Source: Microlunatus endophyticus (GTDB lineage Bacteria; Actinomycetota; Actinomycetes; Propionibacteriales; Propionibacteriaceae). From it: 64,000 bases of DNA. Below are positions 50,091-58,167 of the stretch, piece after piece (position 1 is the stretch's first letter; the number at the start of each line of letters is the position of its first letter). The DNA lies in assembly GCF_014646195.1 (NCBI RefSeq), contig NZ_BMMZ01000018.1:1-64000 (forward strand), read 5' to 3'. A model generated the notes under the pieces. It worked only from the letters and a program-made list of their open reading frames with translations. It was not told the DNA's origin and ran no database searches. The position numbers were made by a program, and so were the translations under genes.

Positions 50091-51410
50091 TCAGATCGTG
50101 TCGAGCCGGGCGTCCAGTTCGTCGAACCGCTGCACGGTCGGCTGCTCGATCAACCTGCCCTTGACCGCCACCAGCCACGGCTCGGCCATGGTCCGCAGGT
50201 CGTCCAGTGGATTGGCGCCGAAGACGACGAGGTCGGCCGACCTGCCCTCCTCCACAGCGCCGGTCTCGTCAGCGAGCCCGAGAATCCGGGCGTTGGTCCG
50301 GGTCGCGGCGTTGAGCGCCGCGGCGGCCGTCAGGCCACCGAACCGGACGGCGTAGTCGATCTCCCGCCAGGTGTTGTAGTGGGTCACATAGGTGAGCGCG
50401 GAATCCGTTCCCATTCCGATCGCTATGTCGTTGGCCAGCGCGTCCTGGACACCCTGGCGCATCGACGCATAGACCATCTCCCCATTGGCTCGGACCACCT
50501 CGTTGACCCCGGTCACCGCCGGGTCGAGCTTGATCAGCGGTAGCGCGGCCATGAAGGTCGGGATCAGCGCCGACGTGCCGGACAGCGATCGCGGGTTGTG
50601 CCGGAAGAGCTCGATGATCTCCTCGGTCATGCCGGCACCGTGTTCGATCGTGTCGACGCCGGCTCGCAAGGCCCTGAGGATGCCCTCCGCACTCTGGGCG
50701 TGCGCGGCGACCAGCACCCCGGCGTTGTGTGCCTCCTCGCAGATCGCCGTCATCTCCTCCTCGGTGAGCTGCGGTCGGCCCGCCTCACCGACCACCCGGG
50801 CATCCGTGACACCGCCCGTCGCGGCGATCTTGATCGCCGTGCTGCCGTGGCGCAGGTTGGCCCGAACGTTGCGGCGTGCCTCCCACGGCGAGTCGCTGAT
50901 CAAGGCGATCTGGGGTGCGCCGTGGCCGCCGGTCGCAGCCAGCAAGGGGCCTGAGGCGATCATCCGGGGGCCGAGGTAGTCGCCGCGTTCGATCTCCGCG
51001 GCGACCGCGACGACCTCGTAGCGGACGTCGCCGAGGGATCGGATGGTCGTGACGCCCGAGTTGAGCTGGGTGATCACGTTGGCCTTGGCCCGGCGCTTGA
51101 AGAGCAGGTGGCCGAGCGGGCTGTGCCCGAATCGGGCGACGACTTCTTCGAGTGACTCGTTCAGCAGGATCTTCGGCAGCGGCCTGCCGTCGGCGAACAG
51201 GTGGGCGTGGGCGTTGATCAGGCCCGGGACGGCGAAACGGCCTCGGCCGTCGATCACCCGGTAGCCGGCCGGTACGGCGCATTGCTCGGCCGGTGCGACG
51301 CGTTCGATCCGCCCGCTCTCGTCCACCACGACGGTGTGATCGGGCAGGACCGTGCCGGTCGCATCTGCGGTGACCACGGTGACGTTGCTGAGTGCGAATT
51401 GGTGTGCCAC
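50091..51410 (-). CDS. Amidohydrolase (imidazolonepropionase-like)
   Basis: 439 residues. Metal site: PGLINAHAHLFADG (HxH), AIKIAATGGVTDA with the bridging Lys, VLVAAHAQSAEGILRALRAGVDTIEHG (two His) and IGMGTDSALTYV (Asp). The fold belongs to the same group as the 32 kb gene, with 30-40% similar motifs by eye. Substrate unknown; related enzymes hydrolyse prolidase-like or aryl-dialkyl substrates. GTG 51410 has AAGGGGAAG upstream. It follows cls after 55 bp. Confidence 0.9.
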   Translation of the reverse strand: MAHQFALSNVTVVTADATGTVLPDHTVVVDESGRIERVAPAEQCAVPAGYRVIDGRGRFAVPGLINAHAHLFADGRPLPKILLNESLEEVVARFGHSPLGHLLFKRRAKANVITQLNSGVTTIRSLGDVRYEVVAVAAEIERGDYLGPRMIASGPLLAATGGHGAPQIALISDSPWEARRNVRANLRHGSTAIKIAATGGVTDARVVGEAGRPQLTEEEMTAICEEAHNAGVLVAAHAQSAEGILRALRAGVDTIEHGAGMTEEIIELFRHNPRSLSGTSALIPTFMAALPLIKLDPAVTGVNEVVRANGEMVYASMRQGVQDALANDIAIGMGTDSALTYVTHYNTWREIDYAVRFGGLTAAAALNAATRTNARILGLADETGAVEEGRSADLVVFGANPLDDLRTMAEPWLVAVKGRLIEQPTVQRFDELDARLDTI

Positions 51411-51426
51411 TGCTTCCCCTTACCTC

Positions 51427-51474
51427 GACGGCCTCACATCAGGACGGCCTCAGATCTGGACGGCCTCACATCAA
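51427..51474. repeat. Three 16-bp units across the cls stop codon
   Basis: GACGGCCTCACATCAG (51427-51442), GACGGCCTCAGATCTG (51443-51458) and GACGGCCTCACATCAA (51459-51474) lie head to tail. On the minus strand the first unit contains the cls stop TGA; the other two fall in the 55-bp gap before the amidohydrolase gene. Confidence 0.85.
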
Positions 51475-52917
51475 GGAGGACGTCAGCCGCATGACGTTGT
51501 CAAGAAGCTTCTCGTGTCGGGGCCTTTTCAGCCAGTCCTCGAGCGTCAGCAGCCGGCTGGCCTGACGATATTCGTCCTGGACGACGCGCAACTCGTCGAC
51601 GACGTCGCGACCGTGGAGCAGCACCATCAACTCCATGTGCAGGCTCAGTGACCTGATGTCCAGATTGCTGGATCCGATGATCGCGACATCGTCGTCGACG
51701 CTCAAGTGTTTGGCATGCAGGATGGTCGGCTCGCCGTAGAGGTAGATCCGCACGCCGGCCCGCAGCAACTGCTCGTAATAGGAACGCTGGGCGTGATAGA
51801 CCATGAACTGGTCGCTGGTCGCCGAGACGAACAGCTCGATGTCGACTCCTCTGGCCGCCGCGGTGATCATCGCCAGCTGGATCGTCGAGTCCGGTACGAA
51901 ATAGGGGCTGGTGATGCTCACTCGGTGCCGTGCGTTGTGGATCACCGCAGCGAAGAGCTTGAGATTGTTGTCGTTGTCGAAGGACGGCCCGCTGGGGATC
52001 ACCTGGGCATCGCGGTCACCGGTGTCGAGCCGGACCGGCGAATAGTCCAGCGGCAGCAGTTCATCGGTCTCGCTGTACCAGTCGGTGACGAACACCGCAT
52101 CGAGTTCGCGGACGATCGGGCCCTCGAATCTGATCATCAGCTCGTGCCAGTGCAGACCGCGCTTGATGCCTTTCCGCTTGTGGTAGTGGTCGGCGATCAT
52201 GTTCAGTGAGCCGGTGTGGGCCACGATGCCGTCGATGGTGACCAGCTTGCGGTGGTTGCGCAGATCCGGCCGCTGCCAGCGTCCGCGCAACGGCCGCAGG
52301 GGCAGCATCGGCTGGTAGTGGGCGCCCATCTCTGCCAGCATCCGCTGGGTCTTCCTCCGGGCCGGATAGGTGAACTGGGTGAAGTGATCCGACAGGACGC
52401 GGACTTCGACTCCTCGTTCACAGGCCCGGCGCAGCGCGTCGAAGAACGGTGCGGTGATGTCGTCGTGGATCAGGATGAAGAACTCGACGTGCACCGTACG
52501 GGTCGCCTGATCGATGTCGTCGGCGATGGCCATGATCGCCGCGCGATAGTACTCGATCAGGTCGCTGCTGTTGCCACCGACCATCGGCAGTGCGCCGAGG
52601 GTTTCGTTCATCCGCGCCACTGGGGGCAGCCAGTCCGGCCACTGGTCACGCCGGCTGGCCCGGGCCAGGCCGCCTTCGGTCCGCGCCATGATCAACTCGC
52701 TGACGTGACGCTGCTTGTCGCGGCGCCGGCGCGGCAGCCGCTGGGCTCCGATCAGTGCGAAGCCAATGATCCCCACCAGCGGCAGGAAGACGACCGTCAT
52801 CATCCACGCGATTGCCGACTCGGGCTTGCGGTTGGCCGAGACGAAGATCGCCACGATCAGCGCCAGGACGACCTGCAGCACGAGCCCGCCCAGTCCGAAC
52901 CAATCGACCTCGGTCAT
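51466..52917 (-). CDS. cls: Cardiolipin synthase (phospholipase D family)
   Basis: 483 residues. Two N-terminal membrane helices (GGLVLQVVLALIVAIFVSA and AIAWMMTVVFLPLVGIIGFAL) and two phospholipase-D motifs: HRKLVTIDG (HxKxxxxD) with AHTGSLN, and LHAKHLSVDDDVAIIGSSNLD. It joins two phosphatidyl groups to make cardiolipin at the membrane. The last codons lie inside a 16-bp repeat. Confidence 0.95.
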   Translation of the reverse strand: MTEVDWFGLGGLVLQVVLALIVAIFVSANRKPESAIAWMMTVVFLPLVGIIGFALIGAQRLPRRRRDKQRHVSELIMARTEGGLARASRRDQWPDWLPPVARMNETLGALPMVGGNSSDLIEYYRAAIMAIADDIDQATRTVHVEFFILIHDDITAPFFDALRRACERGVEVRVLSDHFTQFTYPARRKTQRMLAEMGAHYQPMLPLRPLRGRWQRPDLRNHRKLVTIDGIVAHTGSLNMIADHYHKRKGIKRGLHWHELMIRFEGPIVRELDAVFVTDWYSETDELLPLDYSPVRLDTGDRDAQVIPSGPSFDNDNNLKLFAAVIHNARHRVSITSPYFVPDSTIQLAMITAAARGVDIELFVSATSDQFMVYHAQRSYYEQLLRAGVRIYLYGEPTILHAKHLSVDDDVAIIGSSNLDIRSLSLHMELMVLLHGRDVVDELRVVQDEYRQASRLLTLEDWLKRPRHEKLLDNVMRLTSSLM

Positions 52918-52991
52918 GCTTCATTGTGTCGTGCTGCCGCCGTCTCGACCCCGCGGACGCGCGGCGGGTGGGTGATCGCTAGCGTTGAGCC

Positions 52992-54770
52992 GTGTTCACA
53001 ACCAGACCCGAACTCGCCGGAACCTTCGGCATGGTGACCAGCACGCACTGGCTGGCCAGTCAATCTGGCATGGCAGTTCTCGAGGCCGGCGGCAACGCGT
53101 TCGACGCCGCAGTGGCCACCGGTTTCGTGCTCCAGGTCGTCGAGCCCCACCTGAACGGGCCGGGCGGCGACCTTCCGTTGATCTTGAAACACGTCGATCA
53201 TGAACCCGAGGTGCTCAGCGGCCAGGGCGTTGCCCCGGCCGGCGCGACGATCCAGTACTTCCGTGATCTTGGCCTGTCGACGGTGCCCGGTACCGGTCTG
53301 CTGGCCACCGCGGTGCCGGGCTCGACCGTCGCCTGGCTGACATTGCTGCGTGATCACGGCACGCTCTGGCCGGCCGACGTACTGAAGTACGCGATCCGCT
53401 ACGCCGAGGCGGGTTATCCCGTGGTGGAACGGATCTCGGCCCTGGTGAAGAGGATGGCCGACTACTTCACCAGCTACTGGCCGACCTCGGCCCAGACCTG
53501 GTTGCCGGCGCCCGAGCCCGGGCAGCTGCACACCCGGCCGGAGCTGGCCAACACCTACGCCCGGCTGGTCGGTGAGTCGCAGCTGGCCGACACCCGTGAG
53601 GCGGCCTGCGACCGCGCCATCCGGGCCTGGTCGGAGGGTTTCGTCGCCGAGGCGATCGATGCCTTCGTCAAGCGTCCGGTGATGGACAGCTCGGGCCGCG
53701 AACATGCCGGCGTGATCACCGGTGATGATCTTGCCAACTTCCGGCCGGGCTACGAGCGGCCGATGAGTCTGGACTGGCGCGGCAACACGATTTACAAGGC
53801 AGCCGGCTGGGCCCAGAGCCCGGTCTTCCTGGAGACCCTGGGGATCCTTGACCCGTTGTTGGATTCGGTCTTCGGCTCCGGCTCGGACTGGCGGGGTTTC
53901 GGCGCCGACCAGATCCACCACGTGATCGAAGCGCAGAAGCTGGCCTTCGCCGACCGGGACGCGTGGTTCGGCGATGCGCCGGATCATCCGGACCTCGCCG
54001 GGTTGCTGGACGCCGGCTACCTCGACCAGCGCCGCTCCTTGATCGGCGAGGCGGCCTCGCTGGAGTTGCGGCCCGGACGGCTGAACGGCCTGGATCCGCG
54101 GCTTCCGGACTTCTCGGTGGTCACCGACCCGGTCGCCGGCGGCAGCAGCGGCGAGCCGACCGTGCAACGCGACGGCCGGACCAAGGGCGACACCTGCCAC
54201 CTCGACATCGTCGACCGCTGGGGCAACGTCGTCTCGGCGACGCCGAGCGGTGGTTGGCTGCAGTCCTCGCCGACAGTTCCCGAACTCGGGTTCTGTCTCG
54301 GCAGCCGGTTGCAGATGGTCTGGCTCGAGGAGGGCCTGCCGTCGACGCTGGTTCCGGGTCGTAGGCCGCGGACGACGCTGAGCCCGGGTATGGCGGTCGC
54401 CCAGGACGGTACCGTGACCGGCTTCGGTACGCCGGGCGGCGATCAGCAGGACCAGTGGGCGATGGTGTTCTGGCTGGCACACAAGCTGGGCGGCCTGAAT
54501 CTGCAGGCGGCGATCGACCATCCGACCTTCAACATCAAGTCAATGATCTCCAGTTTCGAGCCGCGGGTCCCTGAGCCGGGTGTCGTCGAGGTGGAGGGGC
54601 GGTTCGCCCCGGAAGTCGTGGCCGAACTGGAGAAGCGGGGCCACAAGGTCAAGGTCACCGGGGACTGGGCACTGTCGCGGATGACCGCGGCGTCGTACGA
54701 CCCCTACACCGGGATGCTCAAGGCGGCCGCCAACCCGCGCGGCATGCAGGGTTACGCCGTCGGCCGCTAG
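52992..54770 (+). CDS. Gamma-glutamyltransferase family protein
   Basis: 592 residues, one polypeptide that should self-cleave into two chains. N-terminal THWLASQSGMAVLEAGGNAFDAAVATGF; processing nucleophile Thr in GDTCHLDIVDRWGNVVS (residue ~400). No signal peptide, so it is cytoplasmic, favouring the YwrD/acylase-like subgroup over secreted GGT. GTG start. Its TAG stop is shared with the convergent fabH stop (CTAG). Confidence 0.92.
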   Translation: MFTTRPELAGTFGMVTSTHWLASQSGMAVLEAGGNAFDAAVATGFVLQVVEPHLNGPGGDLPLILKHVDHEPEVLSGQGVAPAGATIQYFRDLGLSTVPGTGLLATAVPGSTVAWLTLLRDHGTLWPADVLKYAIRYAEAGYPVVERISALVKRMADYFTSYWPTSAQTWLPAPEPGQLHTRPELANTYARLVGESQLADTREAACDRAIRAWSEGFVAEAIDAFVKRPVMDSSGREHAGVITGDDLANFRPGYERPMSLDWRGNTIYKAAGWAQSPVFLETLGILDPLLDSVFGSGSDWRGFGADQIHHVIEAQKLAFADRDAWFGDAPDHPDLAGLLDAGYLDQRRSLIGEAASLELRPGRLNGLDPRLPDFSVVTDPVAGGSSGEPTVQRDGRTKGDTCHLDIVDRWGNVVSATPSGGWLQSSPTVPELGFCLGSRLQMVWLEEGLPSTLVPGRRPRTTLSPGMAVAQDGTVTGFGTPGGDQQDQWAMVFWLAHKLGGLNLQAAIDHPTFNIKSMISSFEPRVPEPGVVEVEGRFAPEVVAELEKRGHKVKVTGDWALSRMTAASYDPYTGMLKAAANPRGMQGYAVGR

Positions 54771-55738
54771 CGGGGACGCGGAGTGCGGGCCACCAGTCCC
54801 GCGTAGGCGAAGCCGCCGCCGAAGGCGAAGAGCAGGAAGGGTGTGTCCGGCGGCAGCTCGCCGGCCTGCCACATCTTGGCGAAGGCCAGCGGGATGGAGG
54901 CCGCCGAGGTGTTGCCGGAGGTGACCACGTCGGTGGCGACGATCTTGTCGGCCATCCCGAGCTGTCGGGCCAGCGGCTCGATGATCCGCAGGTTGGCCTG
55001 GTGGCTGATCAGCCCGCCGAGTTCGTCGATCCGGTAACCGGCATTGGTGACGCTCTTGGCCGCATAGCCGGCGGCCTCGGAGATCGCCCACTTGAAGACC
55101 GACTTGCCGTCCTGGGCGAACTTGTTGGTCGGCGGCTCGATCGCCACCGCATCCACAAGCTCTGGCTCGGTGCCCCAGGTGACGGTGCTGATACCCGGTC
55201 GTGAGCTCCGCCGGATCACGAAGGCGGCCGCTGCGTCGGCCACCAGGATGCAGGTGCTGCGATCGGTCCAGTCGGTGACCGCGCTGAGCTTCTCCGACGC
55301 GATCACCAGGGCGGTGGTCGCGGTGCCGGCTTTGATCGCCTGGTCGGCGATCGCCAGCGCGTGCACGTAGCCGGAGCAGGCGACGTTGATGTCGATCACG
55401 ACCGGCGATGGTGCGTCCAGATCCACCGCGACCCGGCCGGCCGTGTTGGGGGAGCGCTGCTCGGAGGTGACGGTGGCGACCACGATCAGGTCGATCACCG
55501 ACGCGTCGATGCCGGCGTTGGCCAGCGCGTCCCGGGCGGCGGCCGTCGCCATCATGGGCACGGTCTCCTCGTCCGAGGCGATCCGCCGTTCCCGGATCCC
55601 GGTACGCTGCCGGATCCACTCGTCGTTGGTCTCCACCATCGACTCGAGCTCATGGTTGGTGAGGACTGTGGCGGGTTGGTAGTACCCGGCTCCGAGGATT
55701 TCGGACCCGCGCCGTACGGCTGTCATGTCGTCGGTCAC
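54767..55738 (-). CDS. fabH: 3-oxoacyl-ACP synthase III (FabH-like)
   Basis: 323 residues. KAS III triad: Cys in NVACSGYVHAL (~121), His in ISHQANLRII (~247) and Asn in TSGNTSAASIPLA (~279). It starts fatty-acid chains by condensing an acyl-CoA with malonyl-ACP. It may serve as the main FabH, since the fab operon at 58-62 kb has none, or make a special starter. The GTG start lies 10 bp from a perfect palindrome shared with the divergent TetR gene. Confidence 0.93.
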   Translation of the reverse strand: MTDDMTAVRRGSEILGAGYYQPATVLTNHELESMVETNDEWIRQRTGIRERRIASDEETVPMMATAAARDALANAGIDASVIDLIVVATVTSEQRSPNTAGRVAVDLDAPSPVVIDINVACSGYVHALAIADQAIKAGTATTALVIASEKLSAVTDWTDRSTCILVADAAAAFVIRRSSRPGISTVTWGTEPELVDAVAIEPPTNKFAQDGKSVFKWAISEAAGYAAKSVTNAGYRIDELGGLISHQANLRIIEPLARQLGMADKIVATDVVTSGNTSAASIPLAFAKMWQAGELPPDTPFLLFAFGGGFAYAGLVARTPRPR

Positions 55739-55747
55739 AGGGCGAAG

Positions 55748-55771
55748 TTTAGCGTACGACCGTACGCTAAA
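55748..55771. promoter_or_regulatory. 24-bp perfect inverted repeat, TetR operator
   Basis: Two 11-bp arms, TTTAGCGTACG (55748-55758) and CGTACGCTAAA (55761-55771), separated by AC. It lies in the 58-bp gap between divergent fabH and TetR genes, the classic layout for a self-regulating TetR repressor. Confidence 0.85.
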
Positions 55772-55796
55772 AAGGGGGCTGAGCTAATCTTAGGGG

Positions 55797-56420
55797 GTGA
55801 GTCCTCGCCGTACGGCCGCCCAGGCGCTGCAGACGCGGCACCTGATCGTGTCCGCGGGCGTCGACATCGCCTCTACCGAGGGATTGGACGCTATCACGCT
55901 GGGGAGGCTTGCCGAGGAACTCTCGATGAGCAAGTCCGGCGTGATCGGCCACTTCGGCAGCAAACTCGATCTGCAGCTGGGCGTCGTGGCCGAAGCCGTA
56001 CGGATCTATCGCCGCGAGGTGATCCTGCCCGCCGCGCACGCCCCGTCCGGTCTGCCCCGGTTGCGCAGGCTGGTCGACGCCTGGATCTCCCATCTGGAGC
56101 GCGGCGTCTTCCCGGGCGGGTGCTTCTTCACTCAGGTGACCACCGACTACGACAGCCGCCCCGGGCCGCTGCACGACGTCGCCCGGCGGCTGACCGACAA
56201 CTGGCGGGCCTACCTGGGGGACCAGATCGCGGCGGCGATCGCCGATGGAGCATTCAGCGCCGACACCGATCCCGACCAGGTGATCTTCGAAGCGACCGGC
56301 CTGATGCTCTCGCTGAACCACGCGATGCAGCTGGATCTTGATCCGAAGGCGATCCAGCACGCCCGGACCGGATTCGACCGCCTGATCGACGGTTGCCTGG
56401 CGACGGGTGTCGCGCACTGA
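55797..56420 (+). CDS. TetR-family repressor controlling fabH
   Basis: 207 residues. DNA-binding helices ITLGRLAEELSMSKSGVIGHFGSKLDLQL at residues ~34-62; the C-terminal part resembles TetR members of the AcrR/YbiH type (GGCFFTQVTTDYDSRPGPLHD). It is divergent from the fabH-like gene with a perfect palindromic operator, so it likely represses both. GTG start with AGGGGG upstream. Confidence 0.92.
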   Translation: MSPRRTAAQALQTRHLIVSAGVDIASTEGLDAITLGRLAEELSMSKSGVIGHFGSKLDLQLGVVAEAVRIYRREVILPAAHAPSGLPRLRRLVDAWISHLERGVFPGGCFFTQVTTDYDSRPGPLHDVARRLTDNWRAYLGDQIAAAIADGAFSADTDPDQVIFEATGLMLSLNHAMQLDLDPKAIQHARTGFDRLIDGCLATGVAH

Positions 56421-56445
56421 GCCGGAGATTGGGTACACATGAGGC

Positions 56446-57096
56446 GTGACGACAGAAGAGAGTCCAGGCCGGGTCAGCCAGTTCGTACGGCGCCTGCTCG
56501 AATTCGGGCTCGACCGGCGCGGCCCCGTCGAATCGGCAGCTGAATTCGGCCGGCGGGTCCGCAAGCACTCCCGCAGCGACGAGCAGGCGATCCGCAAGAT
56601 CAAGCGGCAGTCCCAGCTCGGTGGCGGGATCGGCGGCTTCGCGACCGGGCTCGGCGGCTTCGTGACCATGCCAGTCGCCGTCCCGGTCAACGTTCTCGAG
56701 TTCTACATCCAGGCGGTCCGGATGGTCGGCGCGATCGCCACTGTCCGGGGACACGACATCAGTGATCCGCCGGTTCGCACCGCGGTGTTGTTGACCTTGG
56801 TCGGTTCCAAGGCTGACGACGTACTGGCCCAGGTGGGGGTCGTCTCGACGACGGGGCCGCTGGCCAATGTCGCGCTGCGGCGGCTGCCCCCTGAGGCACT
56901 GATGGTGGTCAACAAGGCGATCGGGATGCGGCTGCTGAAGTCCCTGGGCGAGCGCACCCTGACCAAGCTCGGCCGAGCCGTTCCGTTCGCGGGTGGGGCG
57001 ATCGGTGGCGGCGTCGACGTCTGGATGATGAGCAGGATCGCCGAACAGGCCAAACGTTCGTTCCCCCAGACCGAGGCCGCCGCGGTGGATGCCTGA
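56446..57096 (+). CDS. EcsC family protein
   Basis: 216 residues. A basic N-terminus (IRKIKRQSQL), Gly-rich hydrophobic stretch GGGIGGFATGLGGFVTMPVAVPVN, and the ending LGRAVPFAGGAIGGGVDVWMMSRIAEQAK match the EcsC family. Function unknown; membrane-associated. It follows the TetR gene by 25 bp and may share its transcript. GTG start. Confidence 0.88.
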   Translation: MTTEESPGRVSQFVRRLLEFGLDRRGPVESAAEFGRRVRKHSRSDEQAIRKIKRQSQLGGGIGGFATGLGGFVTMPVAVPVNVLEFYIQAVRMVGAIATVRGHDISDPPVRTAVLLTLVGSKADDVLAQVGVVSTTGPLANVALRRLPPEALMVVNKAIGMRLLKSLGERTLTKLGRAVPFAGGAIGGGVDVWMMSRIAEQAKRSFPQTEAAAVDA

Positions 57097-57097
57097 T

Positions 57098-57811
57098 TCA
57101 GGTCGCGTCCCAGAGCCGCCGGTAGTAGTCGATCCGGTCCTGGTCGCGCTCGATTCCGTACGCCTGGAGCATGGCGTCCTCGAAGCGCGGATCGTAGTTC
57201 CAATCGATCGCATAGGTGGCGATGGCCAGATCCGCCCAGCGGTCGGCCACGCCGAGGCTGCCGAAGTCGACGTGACCGCTGAACGTGCCGTCGGCCGCGA
57301 TCAGCGTGTTGGACGAGCAGGCGTCACCGTGACAGACGACGATCAGATCGGTCTCGGGTCGTTGCTTGATCAACTCCAGATCCGCCGGCTTCTTGATCAG
57401 CTTCGCGCGATCATCGACCTCCCAGCTCCACCTGCAGTCGGCGACCGGTAGCTGATCATGCAGCGCCCGCAATCCGGTGCCGATCGCCTTGGCCGCCGTC
57501 TCCGGCTCGGCCTTCCAGCGCGGCGCGACCGCGGTCTCGCCCGGGATGCCGCGGGTGTGCAACCAGGATGAGGAATCCGAGTCCCGGCCGTGGTCGATCA
57601 CGGGCGGCACGGTGACGTACTTTCCCGCCCAGGTGAGCTTCTCGGCCTCCAGCTCAAGATCGAATTCCGGATGATCAGGACACCACTTGACGAATTCGGA
57701 CCCGGTCGGGCGATCGATCCGATAGGTGTGCCCACCCAGCTCGTTATCCCAGACCGGGGTGATCGGCGCGCCGGCAGCCAAGGTGCCGACGAACGCCGGC
57801 AGGTCAGTCAA
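57098..57811 (-). CDS. Aminoglycoside phosphotransferase family kinase
   Basis: 237 residues. Kinase-like motifs: VVCHGDACSSNTLI (Brenner HGDxxxxN, Asp ~163) and HVDFGSLGVADRWADLA with the metal-binding Asp. Resembles APH(3')-type enzymes, and actinobacterial chromosomes carry many such genes whose substrates are not antibiotics. No mobile sequence is adjacent. Its GTG start overlaps the cupin gene end by 8 bp. Confidence 0.88.
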   Translation of the reverse strand: MTDLPAFVGTLAAGAPITPVWDNELGGHTYRIDRPTGSEFVKWCPDHPEFDLELEAEKLTWAGKYVTVPPVIDHGRDSDSSSWLHTRGIPGETAVAPRWKAEPETAAKAIGTGLRALHDQLPVADCRWSWEVDDRAKLIKKPADLELIKQRPETDLIVVCHGDACSSNTLIAADGTFSGHVDFGSLGVADRWADLAIATYAIDWNYDPRFEDAMLQAYGIERDQDRIDYYRRLWDAT

Positions 57812-58148
57812 CCGCCACCGTCAACAGCACGACGGTGTCGCTGATCGCCCGCAGCGCGTGCCGCTGATGGGGGATCGCGATCAAGGTTCCGGCGGTCAGC
57901 TGCCACTCCCGGTCACCGGCGGCCAGCACCGCCTCACCGGACAGCACCTGCAGGGATGCGGCAGCGGGGGAGAGATGCTCGGAGAGTTCGCTCGATCCGG
58001 CCAGCGCGATCAGCGTGACCCGCTGGGCGGCACCGCTGATCAAGGTCCGCGCCGCGCGCCGGGCCGGCGCCAGCCGTGCCTCGTCCAGCAACTCGGCGGC
58101 ATGATCACTGATCCGTACGGCTTCGTGTTGCGCGGCGTGATCGTTCAT
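57804..58148 (-). CDS. Cupin-domain protein
   Basis: 114 residues. Conserved cupin features: LSEHLSPAAASLQVLSGEAVL, GTLIAIPHQRHALRAI with the second metal-ligand His positions. Small single-domain cupin, probably metal- or ligand-binding; function unknown. It lies 19 bp downstream of accD and may be the last gene of the fab transcript, followed by the kinase gene. Confidence 0.85.
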   Translation of the reverse strand: MNDHAAQHEAVRISDHAAELLDEARLAPARRAARTLISGAAQRVTLIALAGSSELSEHLSPAAASLQVLSGEAVLAAGDREWQLTAGTLIAIPHQRHALRAISDTVVLLTVAVD

Positions 58149-58167
58149 GGGCCCAGCATAAGTCCGC

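Noticed and set aside
54767-56420. KAS III with TetR considered as the start of a polyketide gene cluster.
   Set aside because: No modular synthase, ketoreductase, cyclase or carrier protein adjoins it; the nearest carrier protein belongs to the fab operon.
57098-57811. APH-like kinase considered as an acquired resistance cassette.
   Set aside because: No mobile-element sequence nearby, codon use like its neighbours, and tightly packed between the cupin and EcsC genes.
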